Assembly: GCA_947495075.1 (NCBI GenBank) | Contig: CANLXH010000002.1 | Coordinates: 744,001-808,000, forward strand | DNA: 64,000 nucleotides | Origin: an uncultured Croceitalea sp. | Lineage (GTDB): Bacteria; Bacteroidota; Bacteroidia; Flavobacteriales; Flavobacteriaceae | Direction of reading: 5' to 3' | Shown: in pieces, positions 1 to 9,144 of the stretch | How the letters are laid out: every line of letters begins with the position of its first letter | Numbering within the stretch: position 1 is the first letter of the stretch | The notes under the pieces: generated by a model | What the model was told of the DNA's origin: nothing | The model's input: only the letters and a program-made list of their open reading frames with translations | Database searches by the model: none | Position numbers and translations under genes: made by a program

Positions 1-955
1 TTTGTACCGCATTGGTTGCAGCTCCTTTTCTGAGATTGTCAGACACAATCCACATGTTGAGGGTATTGCGTTGGGTTTCGTCTCTGCGGATACGCCCCAC
101 AAAAACATCGTCTTTATCATGGGCATATATGGGCATTGGGTAAGTGTTGGTATCTGGATTGTCTTGTACGGTGACTCCAGGAGTTTCACTCAGTAACTGG
201 CGAACTTCAGCCAGGTCAAAATCATTATGAAACTCAACATTTACCGATTCTGAATGACCGCCTGCAGTTGGTATACGCACAGCTGTAGCAGAAACAGAGA
301 AGGTTCTATCATCCATTATTTTTTGTGGTTCTCTAGCTAGTTTCATCTCTTCTTTAGTATAGCCGTTTTCTAGAAAAACATCACAATGAGGCAATGCATT
401 TCTATTTATAGGATATGGATAGGCCATTTCACCTTGTACGCCTGCCATTTCGTTTTCTAATTGTTTTACAGCTTTTACTCCTGTACCAGAAACTGATTGA
501 TAGGTTGAAATGACCACACGTTTCATCTGATACTTTTTATGAAGCGGGTTTAGCGCCATGACCAATTGTATGGTAGAACAGTTTGGGTTGGCAATAATTT
601 TATCAGCACTGGTTAGTTCTGAAGCATTGATTTCTGGAACTATTAGTTTTTTGGAAGCATCCATACGCCATGCAGAAGAATTATCTACTACAGTAGTACC
701 TACCTCGGCAAATTTTGGAGCCCATTCCAACGAGGTATCACCACCAGCAGAAAATATAGCGATATTTGGTTGAGCTGCTACTGCAGTTTCTAAACCAATA
801 ATGGTATGCTCTTCGCCTTTATAGCTCAATTTTTTGCCTACAGAACGTTCAGAAGCTACCAATAACAATTCTGTAATAGGAAAATTACGTTCTGCCAATA
901 CTTTTAACATGACCTCGCCAACCATACCGGTCGCACCAACAACTGCTACTTTCAT
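1..955 (-). CDS. asd: Aspartate-semialdehyde dehydrogenase, C-terminus cut by window edge
   Basis: Reduces aspartyl phosphate to aspartate semialdehyde with NADPH, the branch point to lysine/diaminopimelate, threonine and methionine. Read on the minus strand, the protein begins MKVAVVGATGMVGEVML, a Rossmann nucleotide-binding start with the GATGxVG motif. The catalytic cysteine is about residue 126 in the motif NPNCSTIQ. A later stretch contains PYPINRNALPHCDVF, typical of the substrate domain. About 318 residues are visible of the usual 330 or so; the end lies beyond position 1. A promoter-like sequence sits just upstream at 977-1007. Identification is secure. Confidence 0.95.
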   Translation of the reverse strand, partial: MKVAVVGATGMVGEVMLKVLAERNFPITELLLVASERSVGKKLSYKGEEHTIIGLETAVAAQPNIAIFSAGGDTSLEWAPKFAEVGTTVVDNSSAWRMDASKKLIVPEINASELTSADKIIANPNCSTIQLVMALNPLHKKYQMKRVVISTYQSVSGTGVKAVKQLENEMAGVQGEMAYPYPINRNALPHCDVFLENGYTKEEMKLAREPQKIMDDRTFSVSATAVRIPTAGGHSESVNVEFHNDFDLAEVRQLLSETPGVTVQDNPDTNTYPMPIYAHDKDDVFVGRIRRDETQRNTLNMWIVSDNLRKGAATNAVQ

Positions 956-976
956 TAAAAATTTATTTTAAAGGAA

Positions 977-1007
977 CAAATGTAGTCCGCAATTTGGAAA
1001 ATACAAG
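977..1007 (-). promoter_or_regulatory. Bacteroidota-type promoter of asd
   Basis: On the minus strand CTTG (1007-1004), a 19-bp spacer and TACATTTG (984-977) match the Bacteroidota consensus TTG/TTTG-N19-TAnnTTTG. The implied transcription start is about 970, giving a 15-nt leader before the asd ATG at 955. The match is seen in sequence; activity is inferred. Confidence 0.7.
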
Positions 1008-1504
1008 TAAAGAAGATAAGAAATATTAAAATACAACAAAAAGTTATATTTACAACAAATTATATTAAATGACGCCTAGAATTTGATTATCATTAGGGTG
1101 TATATTTTTTCACTCAATCTACAGAAGAAATAGAGAGTATTATTTTATAAAACAAACTCATTAGCTTACTCAAGCATTGCAATTAGCAATATTTTAATCC
1201 TGGGGCTAAGTGTCTAGGTTTTTTAATAGTTATCTGGGTTGTTAAATAGATTCAATTATGAGGATAATGCCTACCAAATAACCGCTTCCTGTTCGGGTTT
1301 TCTTTTGCTCCTGCGAATGTCAAAAAAAGTAGAATAGCAACAATTAATATAATTCCAATGAAAATATTTTCTAAGACAGATACTTATAATATTAATTCTT
1401 CATAAGTTTTAATTGTACACAACAATCGTATATAGATGATTAATATACTTTTTATGTGCAGAATTAAGATAGTATAACAAACTAGATTCCTATATAAGTA
1501 GTAA
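1008..1504. other. Intergenic stretch without a supported gene
   Basis: About 500 bp of AT-rich sequence between asd and the mscL terminator. I see no open frame with a normal start codon. One minus-strand frame (1252-1383) would encode a short hydrophobic peptide with a basic tail but has no ATG, GTG or TTG start, so it is not called. Confidence 0.5.
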
Positions 1505-1549
1505 TAAAAAACAACCCTTAATTTGTTCAGCTAACAAATTGAGGGTTTT
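1505..1549 (-). terminator. Intrinsic terminator of mscL
   Basis: Inverted repeat with 15-nt arms at 1513-1527 and 1533-1547, one imperfect pair. Read on the minus strand it is followed by a run of T residues (complement of 1505-1512). It lies about 50 bp past the mscL stop codon. Confidence 0.7.
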
Positions 1550-1596
1550 AGTTAAATGTGTGATGTAGCGGTTTGCTCAATTAGAGCATTTACTAT

Positions 1597-1998
1597 TTAT
1601 TTTTTTAAAGCATCACGAATCTCCATTAACAACTCTTCTTGTGTTGGACCTGCTGGTTCAGCTGGAGCTTCTTCTTCTTTTTTCTTCATTTTGTTCACAC
1701 CTTTAACAACCATGAACATTACAAATGCCACAATAATAAAGTCGATAACATTAGTTAAGAACTCTCCGTAAAGTACAGCGACTTCACCAACCTTTTCACC
1801 AGCATCATTCATAGCTCCTTCTTTAATAACATATTTTAAATCATTGAAGTTAGAATCAAATAATAATCCTATTAGAGGAGAAACAATTCCACCCGTGAAA
1901 GAAGCTACTACTTTATTAAAAGCAGCACCCATTACGAAACCTACGGCAATGTCTACCAGGTTTCCTTTCATTGCAAATTCTTTAAATTCTTTAAGCAT
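1597..1998 (-). CDS. mscL: Large-conductance mechanosensitive channel MscL
   Basis: Homopentameric inner-membrane channel that opens under membrane tension and releases solutes on hypo-osmotic shock. The 133 residues match the family length. The N-terminal amphipathic segment MLKEFKEFAMKGN is followed by TM1 with the family signature DIAVGFVMGAAFNKVV. A periplasmic loop leads to TM2 around residues 78-100. After it come a charged KMKKKEEEAPAEP linker and the C-terminal helix EELLMEIRDALKK. It stands alone with its own terminator downstream. Very secure. Confidence 0.97.
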   Translation of the reverse strand: MLKEFKEFAMKGNLVDIAVGFVMGAAFNKVVASFTGGIVSPLIGLLFDSNFNDLKYVIKEGAMNDAGEKVGEVAVLYGEFLTNVIDFIIVAFVMFMVVKGVNKMKKKEEEAPAEPAGPTQEELLMEIRDALKK

Positions 1999-2079
1999 TG
2001 TTTTTATAGTTTAAATGGTTATTAAGACTACAATGTACAAAAAAAGCCAAAGAAACATTGATGAGAAGACAGTAAGAGT

Positions 2080-3183
2080 CTATTGAATGGTTCGTTTTAC
2101 ACGTTGAGATATTGATGTAAGTATTTCGTAAGATATCGTATTTGCAGTATTTGCAAAGTCCTCAGCAGAGAAATTTTTACCAAAAATAATTACCTCATCT
2201 CCTTCTTTACAATCAATATCAGTAATATCTATCATAACCATGTCCATACAGACATTTCCGATGATTGGTGCTTTCTTGCCCTTCACAGAAACAAAGCTTT
2301 TACCATTACCGTGTTGTCTGGAAATTCCGTCTGCATGCCCGATTGGTAAGGTGGCTATTATTCGATACCCGTTAGATATGTAACCACGATTATAGCCAAC
2401 ACTTTCGTTAGGTTCAATCTTATGAATTTGAGAGATGATTGTCTTTAAGGTAGCAACAGGCTTTAGTTGGGTATCTATTTCTATATGATTGCTGTAGCCA
2501 TACATGCCTATTCCACTGCGGACCATTTCAAATTGTGCTTCAGGATAATTAATAATACCAGAAGTATTTAACATGTGTCTCATAGGTGAGTAGCCTAGCT
2601 TATTAGAAAGCACCGTGTTTATTTTTTTAAAGATTTTTATTTGTTGTAAGCTAAATTCATGTTCTTCTTTATCTTCTGAAGCTGCCAAATGAGAGAAAAT
2701 AGATAGTATTTTAACTTCAGCTCTATCCTTTAATTGTTCTAAAATATAGTCAGTGTCGTTTTCGCAAAATCCAAGGCGGTTAAGACCAGTATTAAATTTT
2801 AAATGTACTGGATAATTGGTCTGTCCTTTTTCTTGGGCAGTTTTTAAAAAGTTCTTTAGAATTCTAGGAGAATAAAGGCTTGGCTCTAAGCACCGATTAA
2901 TGAGTTCTTCAAAATTTATAGCCTGTGGGTGTAAAACTAGGATAGGGGATTTTATGCCAGCATCACGTAACAAAACACCTTCTTTTACATAGGCGACAGC
3001 AAAATAATCTACATGTAGACTTTCCAATTTTTTTGCCACGGCAACCATATCACTTCCATAAGCAAAGGCTTTTACAACAGCTAAGAATTTGGTTGTCGAA
3101 TTTAGTTTAGATTTTATAAAATTGATGTTGTGTTCCAGTGCGGAAAGGTTAATTGCTAAGGTGGTCTCTCCAATATTACTCAT
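2080..3183 (-). CDS. alr: Alanine racemase
   Basis: PLP enzyme that interconverts L- and D-alanine for peptidoglycan. The PLP lysine is Lys38 in [11 protein letters not shown]. The second catalytic tyrosine lies in VGYNRGYIS, and the C-terminal signature [13 protein letters not shown] is present. I chose ATG 3183 ([19 protein letters not shown]) because alignment-like features begin there; an ATG 14 codons upstream adds only a Leu/Lys-rich run. With this start the gene overlaps the end of tdk by 8 bp (ATGAGTAA), so the two are probably co-transcribed. At 367 residues the length is normal. Confidence 0.95.
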   Translation of the reverse strand: MSNIGETTLAINLSALEHNINFIKSKLNSTTKFLAVVKAFAYGSDMVAVAKKLESLHVDYFAVAYVKEGVLLRDAGIKSPILVLHPQAINFEELINRCLEPSLYSPRILKNFLKTAQEKGQTNYPVHLKFNTGLNRLGFCENDTDYILEQLKDRAEVKILSIFSHLAASEDKEEHEFSLQQIKIFKKINTVLSNKLGYSPMRHMLNTSGIINYPEAQFEMVRSGIGMYGYSNHIEIDTQLKPVATLKTIISQIHKIEPNESVGYNRGYISNGYRIIATLPIGHADGISRQHGNGKSFVSVKGKKAPIIGNVCMDMVMIDITDIDCKEGDEVIIFGKNFSAEDFANTANTISYEILTSISQRVKRTIQ

Positions 3184-3820
3184 TAGCAGCCTTTTTTTTA
3201 GAAGTAACCTCTTCAGCATCAACATCCATTTGGCTTACTTTTTCTCTAAGCATTGCTTTATAAAAAGCGGCTCTACTTAGTGGTTCATACTCTTCGGTCT
3301 CTCCTAGTAAAACCAGTTTGTCATCGTCAGATTTTCTAAAGCTATAATTAGCCAAATTCCCTGTTCGGGTACATACAGCATGTACTTTAGTTACGTATTC
3401 TGCAGTAGCCATAAGTGCGGGCATTGGGCCAAAAGGATTACCTTTAAAGTCCATATCAAGACCTGCTACAACAACGCGAACACCACGGTTAGCCAAGTCA
3501 TTGCAAACAGTTACTATTTCGTCATCAAAAAACTGAGCCTCGTCTATTCCTACTACTTGGCAATTGTCTGCCAATAAGCGAATATTAGCTGCAGCGGGCA
3601 CAGGTGTAGAACGTATTTCATTGGCATCGTGAGAAACCACCATTTCTTCATTATATCTAGTGTCGACCTGCGGTTTAAAAATCTCTACGCGTTGCTTTGC
3701 AAATTGGGCACGTTTTAATCTTCTAATAAGTTCTTCGGTTTTTCCTGAAAACATGGAACCACAGATAACTTCTATCCATCCAAACTGTTCTTTATGGTTT
3801 ACGGTGTTTTCGAGAAACAT
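3176..3820 (-). CDS. tdk: Thymidine kinase, type II, without the zinc-site cysteines
   Basis: Salvage enzyme phosphorylating thymidine with ATP. The N-terminal P-loop is [14 protein letters not shown], the Walker B region is [14 protein letters not shown], and the lasso region [12 protein letters not shown] is recognisable. Canonical type II enzymes carry two CxxC pairs for a structural zinc. Here the first pair is reduced to one cysteine (AVCTRTGN) and the second is replaced (YEPLSRAAF), so zinc binding is unlikely. The C-terminal tail is charged. First gene of a tdk-alr pair with an 8-bp overlap. Confidence 0.95.
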   Translation of the reverse strand: MFLENTVNHKEQFGWIEVICGSMFSGKTEELIRRLKRAQFAKQRVEIFKPQVDTRYNEEMVVSHDANEIRSTPVPAAANIRLLADNCQVVGIDEAQFFDDEIVTVCNDLANRGVRVVVAGLDMDFKGNPFGPMPALMATAEYVTKVHAVCTRTGNLANYSFRKSDDDKLVLLGETEEYEPLSRAAFYKAMLREKVSQMDVDAEEVTSKKKAANE

Positions 3821-3979
3821 ATTGTACTTTTAAACGAAAATAGGGGTTTATTCGTTCTTGTTATAAAAGCAGTAAAATTAGTAAAAAAATACCCCTAGAT
3901 TGTAGTATTAAATTTAACCTTTCGTTTTTAAAAAGGCATAGAATTTGGTAGTACATTTATATAGTTAAAGATTAAGTTG

Positions 3980-4657
3980 ATGAAACGACAGATAAGAGAA
4001 GAGTTAGTTAAACTTTCTACAGATATTATTACTTCACGTGAAGACAAGGAGTTAGCAGAGTTGTATGATGTAGCGAAGAATTTGTATGAAAAAATAGCTG
4101 TTTTAAAATTTATAGATGAAAAGCTAAATGATATTGAGGTCGATGTTTCCAAAAATGTGCTTGCTACTCGTTTTGAAAAAATGGCTGATGCGGTGATGAA
4201 TGAGAATAGACAGGTGCCAGAGAATAATCCTCATGAAGAAGATATTATATCTCACCCTGGTATGGATACTATAAAAGGAATGGTTTCTGAAATGCCCACG
4301 GAAGCTATAGAATATATTTTTGGGGATTTTATAGCAAAGCCCGAGACTATTAAGAATGATAAAGATTTACTATCTCCAAAACCTACAAAGGAGAATATAA
4401 GTCCTAAATCTTTAAATGATAGACTAACAAAAGAACTTCAAATAGGTTTAAATGATAAATTGGCTTTTGTAAAGCATCTTTTTAATGATAATGTAGAAGA
4501 TTACAACCGGGTGCTTTCACAACTAAACACTATAGATACAGAAGAACGTTCCATCGCTTTTATTACGAACATGGTGAAGCCCGAGTATAATAATTGGGTT
4601 GGCAAAGAAGAATATACAGAACGTTTTATTGGTATTATAGAACGTAAATTCGCTTAA
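3980..4657 (+). CDS. Conserved hypothetical cytosolic protein
   Basis: I do not recognise a named domain. The 225-residue product begins MKRQIREELVKLSTDIITSRED; an in-frame TTG one codon upstream is less likely than this ATG. It has no signal peptide or membrane segment. The N-terminal half is helical and acidic (AELYDVAKNLYEKIAVLKFIDE). The C-terminal half has a KLAFVKHLFNDNVEDYNRVLSQ segment that looks like a compact helical domain with aromatic anchors (NNWVGKEEYTERF). It stands upstream of a DoxX-like gene and rsmI on the same strand. Real as a gene by length and composition; function unknown. Confidence 0.8.
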   Translation: MKRQIREELVKLSTDIITSREDKELAELYDVAKNLYEKIAVLKFIDEKLNDIEVDVSKNVLATRFEKMADAVMNENRQVPENNPHEEDIISHPGMDTIKGMVSEMPTEAIEYIFGDFIAKPETIKNDKDLLSPKPTKENISPKSLNDRLTKELQIGLNDKLAFVKHLFNDNVEDYNRVLSQLNTIDTEERSIAFITNMVKPEYNNWVGKEEYTERFIGIIERKFA

Positions 4658-4703
4658 CTTTTTCTTTTTGTACATTTAGACTAACTAACCCAATGAAATA
4701 GCC

Positions 4704-5057
4704 ATGGTAAAAAAAATTCTCTTTTGGGTTTCGACAGGAATACTGACCTTAATCATGCTTTTTTCTATCTATAATTATTTCTTCAACCACCAAGGGATAG
4801 TAGATTTTTTTGTGAATATGGGTTATCCTACCTATCTAATTTATCCTTTAGCAATCGCTAAAATCTTGGGATTAGTATCCGTTTGGGGAAACTTTTCCAA
4901 GTGGTTAAAAGAATGGGCCTATGCTGGCTTTTTCTTTAATACTATGTTAGCTTTTTTTGCACATTATATGGTGAGCGATGGCCAACATCTGTTTGCTATC
5001 GTTGCTTTTTTTGCAGTTTTAATCTCATATTTTACAGGAAAGCAAGTAAGACCTTAA
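4704..5057 (+). CDS. DoxX-like small integral membrane protein
   Basis: A 117-residue protein with about four hydrophobic helices (residues 7-27, 43-62, 73-91, 94-112). The arrangement and the PLAIAKILGLVSVW motif fit the DoxX-like family, small inner-membrane proteins often linked to redox or thiosulfate-related functions whose biochemical role is generally unknown. Only 9 bp separate it from rsmI, so transcription may continue into that gene. Family assignment moderate to good; no reaction can be assigned. Confidence 0.8.
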   Translation: MVKKILFWVSTGILTLIMLFSIYNYFFNHQGIVDFFVNMGYPTYLIYPLAIAKILGLVSVWGNFSKWLKEWAYAGFFFNTMLAFFAHYMVSDGQHLFAIVAFFAVLISYFTGKQVRP

Positions 5058-5066
5058 CTTTGCCTA

Positions 5067-5738
5067 ATGGGGAAGTTATATTTAGTGCCCACTCCAATAG
5101 GTAATTTGGAGGATATTACACTTAGAGCAATTACTGTTTTAAAAGAAGTAGATTTAATTTTAGCAGAAGATACACGCACTAGCGGTAAGTTGTTACAACA
5201 TTTTAGCATTGGAACACCAATGCAAAGTCATCATATGCATAATGAGCATAAAACGATTGATGGAATTATAAAGCGTTTACAGAATGATGAAACTATCGCA
5301 CTAATTTCCGATGCTGGAACACCAGCTATTTCTGACCCTGGATTTTTACTAACTAGAGCTTGCGTTGAAAACGACATTCCTACTGAATGCCTTCCTGGTG
5401 CAACGGCTTTTGTGCCAGCTTTAGTGAATAGTGGTCTACCTAATGATAAATTTGTGTTTGAAGGTTTTCTGCCTGTAAAAAAAGGGCGCCAAAGTAGGCT
5501 TGAGATTTTATCAGAAGAAAAAAGGACAATGGTTTTCTATGAGTCTCCTCACAAATTACTAAAGACATTGGCTCAGTTTTCTAAATATTTTGGAGAAGAT
5601 AGACCTATTTCAGTTTCTCGTGAATTAACCAAATTATATGAGGAAACAGTTCGCGGGACAGTGGTTGAGGTTTTGGAACATTACACACAAAAGCCTCCTA
5701 AAGGAGAATTGGTTGTTATCGTTGGGGGGAAGAAATAA
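5067..5738 (+). CDS. rsmI: 16S rRNA (cytidine1402-2'-O)-methyltransferase RsmI
   Basis: SAM-dependent methylation of the ribose of C1402 in 16S rRNA, in the decoding centre. The N-terminus LYLVPTPIGNLEDITLRA carries the family's PTPIGNLxD signature. AEDTRTSGKLLQHF and LISDAGTPAISDPGFLL are also diagnostic of the tetrapyrrole-methylase fold subgroup. The 223 residues are slightly shorter than E. coli RsmI, as usual in this phylum, which lacks the C-terminal extension. A TAACTTTG box at 5055-5062 lies just before the ATG, but no -33 partner is visible. Confidence 0.95.
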   Translation: MGKLYLVPTPIGNLEDITLRAITVLKEVDLILAEDTRTSGKLLQHFSIGTPMQSHHMHNEHKTIDGIIKRLQNDETIALISDAGTPAISDPGFLLTRACVENDIPTECLPGATAFVPALVNSGLPNDKFVFEGFLPVKKGRQSRLEILSEEKRTMVFYESPHKLLKTLAQFSKYFGEDRPISVSRELTKLYEETVRGTVVEVLEHYTQKPPKGELVVIVGGKK

Positions 5739-5828
5739 ACATGATATAGAAGTGTAATTCGTACAATAGTTTATCCATTTGTCATGGCTTTTTAAGTTTT
5801 ACGACTAAAGATTAAAACCAACTAGTAA

Positions 5829-6881
5829 GTGGTCTCAAAACTTCTTCCTGAAATTGATAAAGTTTACTTTATCAATAAATACACACTAATCCATATCCTT
5901 TCTGGAAGAGGGGATATTCAGGTCGATTTTGAAAATTATGCCGATTGGCAGGATAAGGCCATATATTTAGAAAAGGGACAATACATTAAATTTCTTTCAG
6001 ATGAATTTATAGTTAGAAAAATTGAGTTTCCAGATGAAACTATGTTCAGGAATAAAGATGTACGCGTTCTTTTTAAGCATCTAATATCCTTAGGTTATAT
6101 TGATTTTAATGAATGCTCTGATTGTCAGAATTTTTTAAATAATTCTGTTTTTGCCGAGAAAACCCAACAAATTATTGACATTTCATCAAAACAATGGTAT
6201 TGGCAAAACCCATTTAAAGCCAGTAGAGATGAATATCAAATCATCTTTGATGTTAAGGAAGTAATAGACAAAGAATTTTCAAATCATTTGTCCAATAATG
6301 ACTTAGTTCATTTAATAAGTAAAAATGGGATTAATGCCCAAGCCCTGGTTCAACAGAAAATAGGATTATCAATCACAAAACTTTTAGGAAAGAAAAGATT
6401 GGTAGAGAGTAAGCGAAAAATAGCTTTTACAAATAAAAACATACAGGAGATTTCGTATGAAATGGGGTATAAGGACCCAGCATACTTTAGTAGAGTTTTT
6501 AAGAACACGACAGGCAACACCCCAGCCGAATTTCGGGAAGGTTTTGATTTTGAGAATAGAGACATTTTTGTGCAAGACATCATAAACCTTATTCAAGAGC
6601 ATCACAAGGAACAAAGGGCATTAGAATTTTATGCCGAAAAAATGAAACTTTCTGTTAAAACACTATCCAAAAAAACCAGAACTAAAATGAACGCTTCTCT
6701 TGGCCAATTAATAAGAAATGAAATCATTTCTACTTCTAAGGATTTATTGAATCAAGGAGCTTCTATAAAAGATATAGCCTTCCATTTGGGTTTTGAAGAA
6801 ACCAATCACTTCTCCCAATTTTTTAAAAACTACACGGGCAGTACCCCTTCCAATTTTAAAATTAAAAAGTACAATTTTTAG
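5829..6881 (+). CDS. AraC-family regulator with two tandem AraC DNA-binding domains
   Basis: Transcription regulator. The start is GTG 5829, directly after an in-frame stop, so no earlier start exists. Residues 1-150 form a sensor-like region with a CSDC pair. Two complete AraC-type helix-turn-helix units follow. Unit 1 (about residues 165-240) ends in MGYKDPAYFSRVFKNTTGNTP. Unit 2 (about 262-345) ends in LGFEETNHFSQFFKNYTGSTP. Both carry the second-helix signature GF/Y-x3-x-F-S-x-F-F-K. Family members normally have only one such domain and dimerise. It may control the downstream SnoaL-like, YHS and membrane-protein genes; that is inference from position. Confidence 0.9.
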   Translation: MVSKLLPEIDKVYFINKYTLIHILSGRGDIQVDFENYADWQDKAIYLEKGQYIKFLSDEFIVRKIEFPDETMFRNKDVRVLFKHLISLGYIDFNECSDCQNFLNNSVFAEKTQQIIDISSKQWYWQNPFKASRDEYQIIFDVKEVIDKEFSNHLSNNDLVHLISKNGINAQALVQQKIGLSITKLLGKKRLVESKRKIAFTNKNIQEISYEMGYKDPAYFSRVFKNTTGNTPAEFREGFDFENRDIFVQDIINLIQEHHKEQRALEFYAEKMKLSVKTLSKKTRTKMNASLGQLIRNEIISTSKDLLNQGASIKDIAFHLGFEETNHFSQFFKNYTGSTPSNFKIKKYNF

Positions 6882-6974
6882 CGTCTTTTTTATACCTATT
6901 CCGCAGCGTTCTATGCTGAAATTTGCAATGTAATTACAAAATAGAATTTGTTTTAATCATTAAAAATATCAGAA

Positions 6975-7328
6975 ATGGAAATTAAATCATTAGTTGCCCA
7001 AATGGATAGCATAGTAACAAAAGGAGCTATTGTAGATGCTGTAAAGCAATTTTTTGCTGAAAATGCAACAACATCAGACTATAACGGCGTAGCAACTAGA
7101 AACAAACAGCAGATGGTAGAAAAAATGGAAGGTTTTGCAGATGCAATTGCCCAGGTAAATGGAATCACTCATCACCATACCATTGTAGATGGTAATGTAT
7201 CAGCTTCAGAATTCACATTTGATTTTAACATGAAGGATGACAGTAAAATTTACTGGCATGAAATTATTAGAAGAGTATGGAATGATGAGGGGAAGGTAAT
7301 ACAAGAAGAATACTTTAACGCAGCATAA
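6975..7328 (+). CDS. SnoaL-like (NTF2 fold) protein
   Basis: A 117-residue single-domain protein. The order of elements (helix SLVAQMDSIVTKGAIVDAVKQFFAEN, then a Met/Phe-rich segment, then strands ending KVIQEEYFNAA) fits the SnoaL/NTF2-like cone fold used by polyketide cyclases, isomerases and many small-molecule-binding proteins. It has a histidine cluster (THHHTIVDG) that could line the pocket. No signal peptide. It follows the double-AraC regulator on the same strand, about 90 bp away. The substrate cannot be predicted. Confidence 0.8.
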   Translation: MEIKSLVAQMDSIVTKGAIVDAVKQFFAENATTSDYNGVATRNKQQMVEKMEGFADAIAQVNGITHHHTIVDGNVSASEFTFDFNMKDDSKIYWHEIIRRVWNDEGKVIQEEYFNAA

Positions 7329-7566
7329 ATGCACCTATATTTTTCTAATATAAAACAAAGAAATCAAGGGCATAATAATAGCCGAATAGATTTAGGAACC
7401 TTATTAATAAGGACAAGATGGTATTACCAGGCTAAACTTGATAATAGGCTTCATATGGCCAATGCAGCAAGTAGTGAAAGCGAAAGCTGATTATTAGAAA
7501 AGTATAAATGAAGTTATTCTTTGGTATAGAAGTAAAAACAACAAGTAATAATTTAAAAAACAACAA

Positions 7567-8037
7567 ATGAAAACATTAAAAATAACACTAACGGCTTTCA
7601 TATTTTTATTTGCTATTGCTTTATCTGCTCAAGATAAAATGGCTAATAATATAGACAATAGTAACATAGCTCTTCAAGGATATAGTCCTGTATCGTATTT
7701 GGATTTAGGTTTGGCGCAAAGAGGAAATAAAGCGTTTAAATCTGAATATAAAAAAGTGATATACTACTTTACATCTGCCGAACAAAAAGCTGCTTTTGAT
7801 AAGAAACCAAGTAAATATATGCCTCAGTATGGCGGGTTTTGCGCTTTTGGAATGTATGCGGGAGCAAAATTTAGAGTAGACCCAACAAAATTTATAGTTA
7901 AAGAGGGCAAATACTTTTTATTCTTAAATAATGTAGAGCTTGATGCCAAGCAATTATGGCTTGCAGAAAGCAACCATAATAAACTAAAAGATGTTGCAAA
8001 CACTAACTGGAAAAAGTTAGGTATAACACATAACTAA
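7567..8037 (+). CDS. Exported YHS-domain protein
   Basis: The 156-residue product has an N-terminal signal peptide (ITLTAFIFLFAIALSAQ, likely cleavage after SAQ). The YHS domain follows: IALQGYSPVSYL, then YYFTSAEQKAAFDKKPSKYMPQ and GGFCAFGMYAG. YHS domains are small metal-binding modules found on copper transporters and, as here, as stand-alone periplasmic proteins. The single cysteine in GGFCAFG is the likely ligand. Same strand and spacing style as the next membrane-protein gene 26 bp downstream, so the two are probably co-transcribed. Confidence 0.88.
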   Translation: MKTLKITLTAFIFLFAIALSAQDKMANNIDNSNIALQGYSPVSYLDLGLAQRGNKAFKSEYKKVIYYFTSAEQKAAFDKKPSKYMPQYGGFCAFGMYAGAKFRVDPTKFIVKEGKYFLFLNNVELDAKQLWLAESNHNKLKDVANTNWKKLGITHN

Positions 8038-8063
8038 ATCATTAAGAATTAAAACTTTTAATC

Positions 8064-8417
8064 ATGAAATTCGTAACCAAAAGAATTCACGCATTTTTAG
8101 ATTATCCAGTAGCTATAGCCTTAATAGCACTTCCATTCCTATTGGGATTAGGGGGTTCTAATCCAATTGCGCTCCAACTGTCTGTAGCTACCGGAATAGC
8201 CGCTTTTGTTTTAACACTATTAACAGACCATCATTTAGGGGTTTTTAAGGTTATTCCTTATAAGTTTCACTTAATAGTAGATTTTGCAGTGGCAATTGTA
8301 TTTATTCTGGCACCTTTTATTTTCTCATTTGAAGGAATCGATGCCTATTTCTATTGGATAAATGGTATTGCTGTACTTACTGTGGTTAGCCTACATAAAG
8401 CAGAAATGACTCCTTAA
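8064..8417 (+). CDS. Small four-helix membrane protein (SPW-repeat-like)
   Basis: A 117-residue protein consisting almost entirely of four hydrophobic helices (about residues 14-30, 35-53, 66-88, 93-110). The repeated LDYPVAIALIALPFLLG and VDFAVAIVFILAPFIF segments suggest an internal duplication, as in SPW-repeat membrane proteins. It is 26 bp downstream of the YHS gene. The function of such proteins is not established. Assignment to the family is by pattern only. Confidence 0.75.
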   Translation: MKFVTKRIHAFLDYPVAIALIALPFLLGLGGSNPIALQLSVATGIAAFVLTLLTDHHLGVFKVIPYKFHLIVDFAVAIVFILAPFIFSFEGIDAYFYWINGIAVLTVVSLHKAEMTP

Positions 8418-8565
8418 AGTGATTAGCCACCTCTAGGAATATAGAACACCTAGAAAACAATGTTCTTTTTCACATAAAACAACTAAAGATTTTTGGTTGG
8501 TTATGGCTCCAAGCACGTTAATCTTAGGATTGATGTGCTTTGGTGTTTTTTATACATTTAGACAA

Positions 8566-9144
8566 ATGAAAAATTTACTTTCAGAAATTCGAGATTGTAA
8601 GGTTTGCGATGCGCATTTGCCTTTAGGCCCAAGACCCATTGTGGCAGCACACCCAGAAGCAAGAATCATTATAATTGGTCAAGCACCAGGCACTAAAGTT
8701 CATGAAACAGGAGTGCCTTGGGATGACCCCAGTGGAAGACAATTGCGAAAATGGCTTGGGGTTTCTGATGAAGTTTTTTACGATGAAACTAAAATAGCTT
8801 TAGTTCCTATGGGTTTTTGCTACCCAGGAAAAGGGAAAGGAGGTGATTTACCACCAAGACCAGAATGTGCACCATTATGGCATCAAAAACTTTGGGACAG
8901 TATGCCAAACCTAGAACTCATAATTCTTATAGGCACTTATGCTCAGAAATATTACTTGAAAGGGGAAATGGAAAAGAACTTAACTGAAACGGTTAAAGCC
9001 TATAAAAAGTATCTGCCTAACTATTTTCCATTGCCACACCCATCACCCAGAAATAGATTTTGGCTCACAAAGAATCCTTGGTTTGAGGATGAGGTTTTAG
9101 AAGACTTAAGAAATCAAATTGCTAATTATCTTCATCAATCATAA
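8566..9144 (+). CDS. Uracil-DNA glycosylase family protein
   Basis: Likely removes uracil or a related damaged base from DNA. I chose ATG 8566 (MKNLLSEIRDCKVC); in-frame upstream starts would add an unrelated hydrophobic stretch. The segment IIIIGQAPGTKVHETGVPW is the GxAPG active-site motif of the UDG superfamily, and LPHPSPRNRFW provides the second motif (HPSP). A CxxC at residues 11-14 recalls Fe-S UDGs of families 4 and 5, but the full set of four cysteines is not obvious. At 192 residues it is a compact member. The 3' end overlaps the convergent XRE gene by 23 bp. Confidence 0.87.
   Translation: MKNLLSEIRDCKVCDAHLPLGPRPIVAAHPEARIIIIGQAPGTKVHETGVPWDDPSGRQLRKWLGVSDEVFYDETKIALVPMGFCYPGKGKGGDLPPRPECAPLWHQKLWDSMPNLELIILIGTYAQKYYLKGEMEKNLTETVKAYKKYLPNYFPLPHPSPRNRFWLTKNPWFEDEVLEDLRNQIANYLHQS

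Noticed and set aside
1252-1383. Minus-strand frame with a hydrophobic helix and basic tail (ENIFIGIILIVAILLFLTFAG part)
   Set aside because: Looks like a small membrane peptide but lacks any ATG, GTG or TTG; at best a decayed gene.
7329-7490. 53-codon open frame from ATG directly after the SnoaL-like stop
   Set aside because: No recognisable family, composition unlike neighbours (Asn/Arg/Ser rich), no promoter or terminator of its own; most likely chance.
8446-8480. GAACA/TGTTC hairpin after the SPW-like gene
   Set aside because: Only five base pairs with a 12-base loop; too weak to call a terminator.
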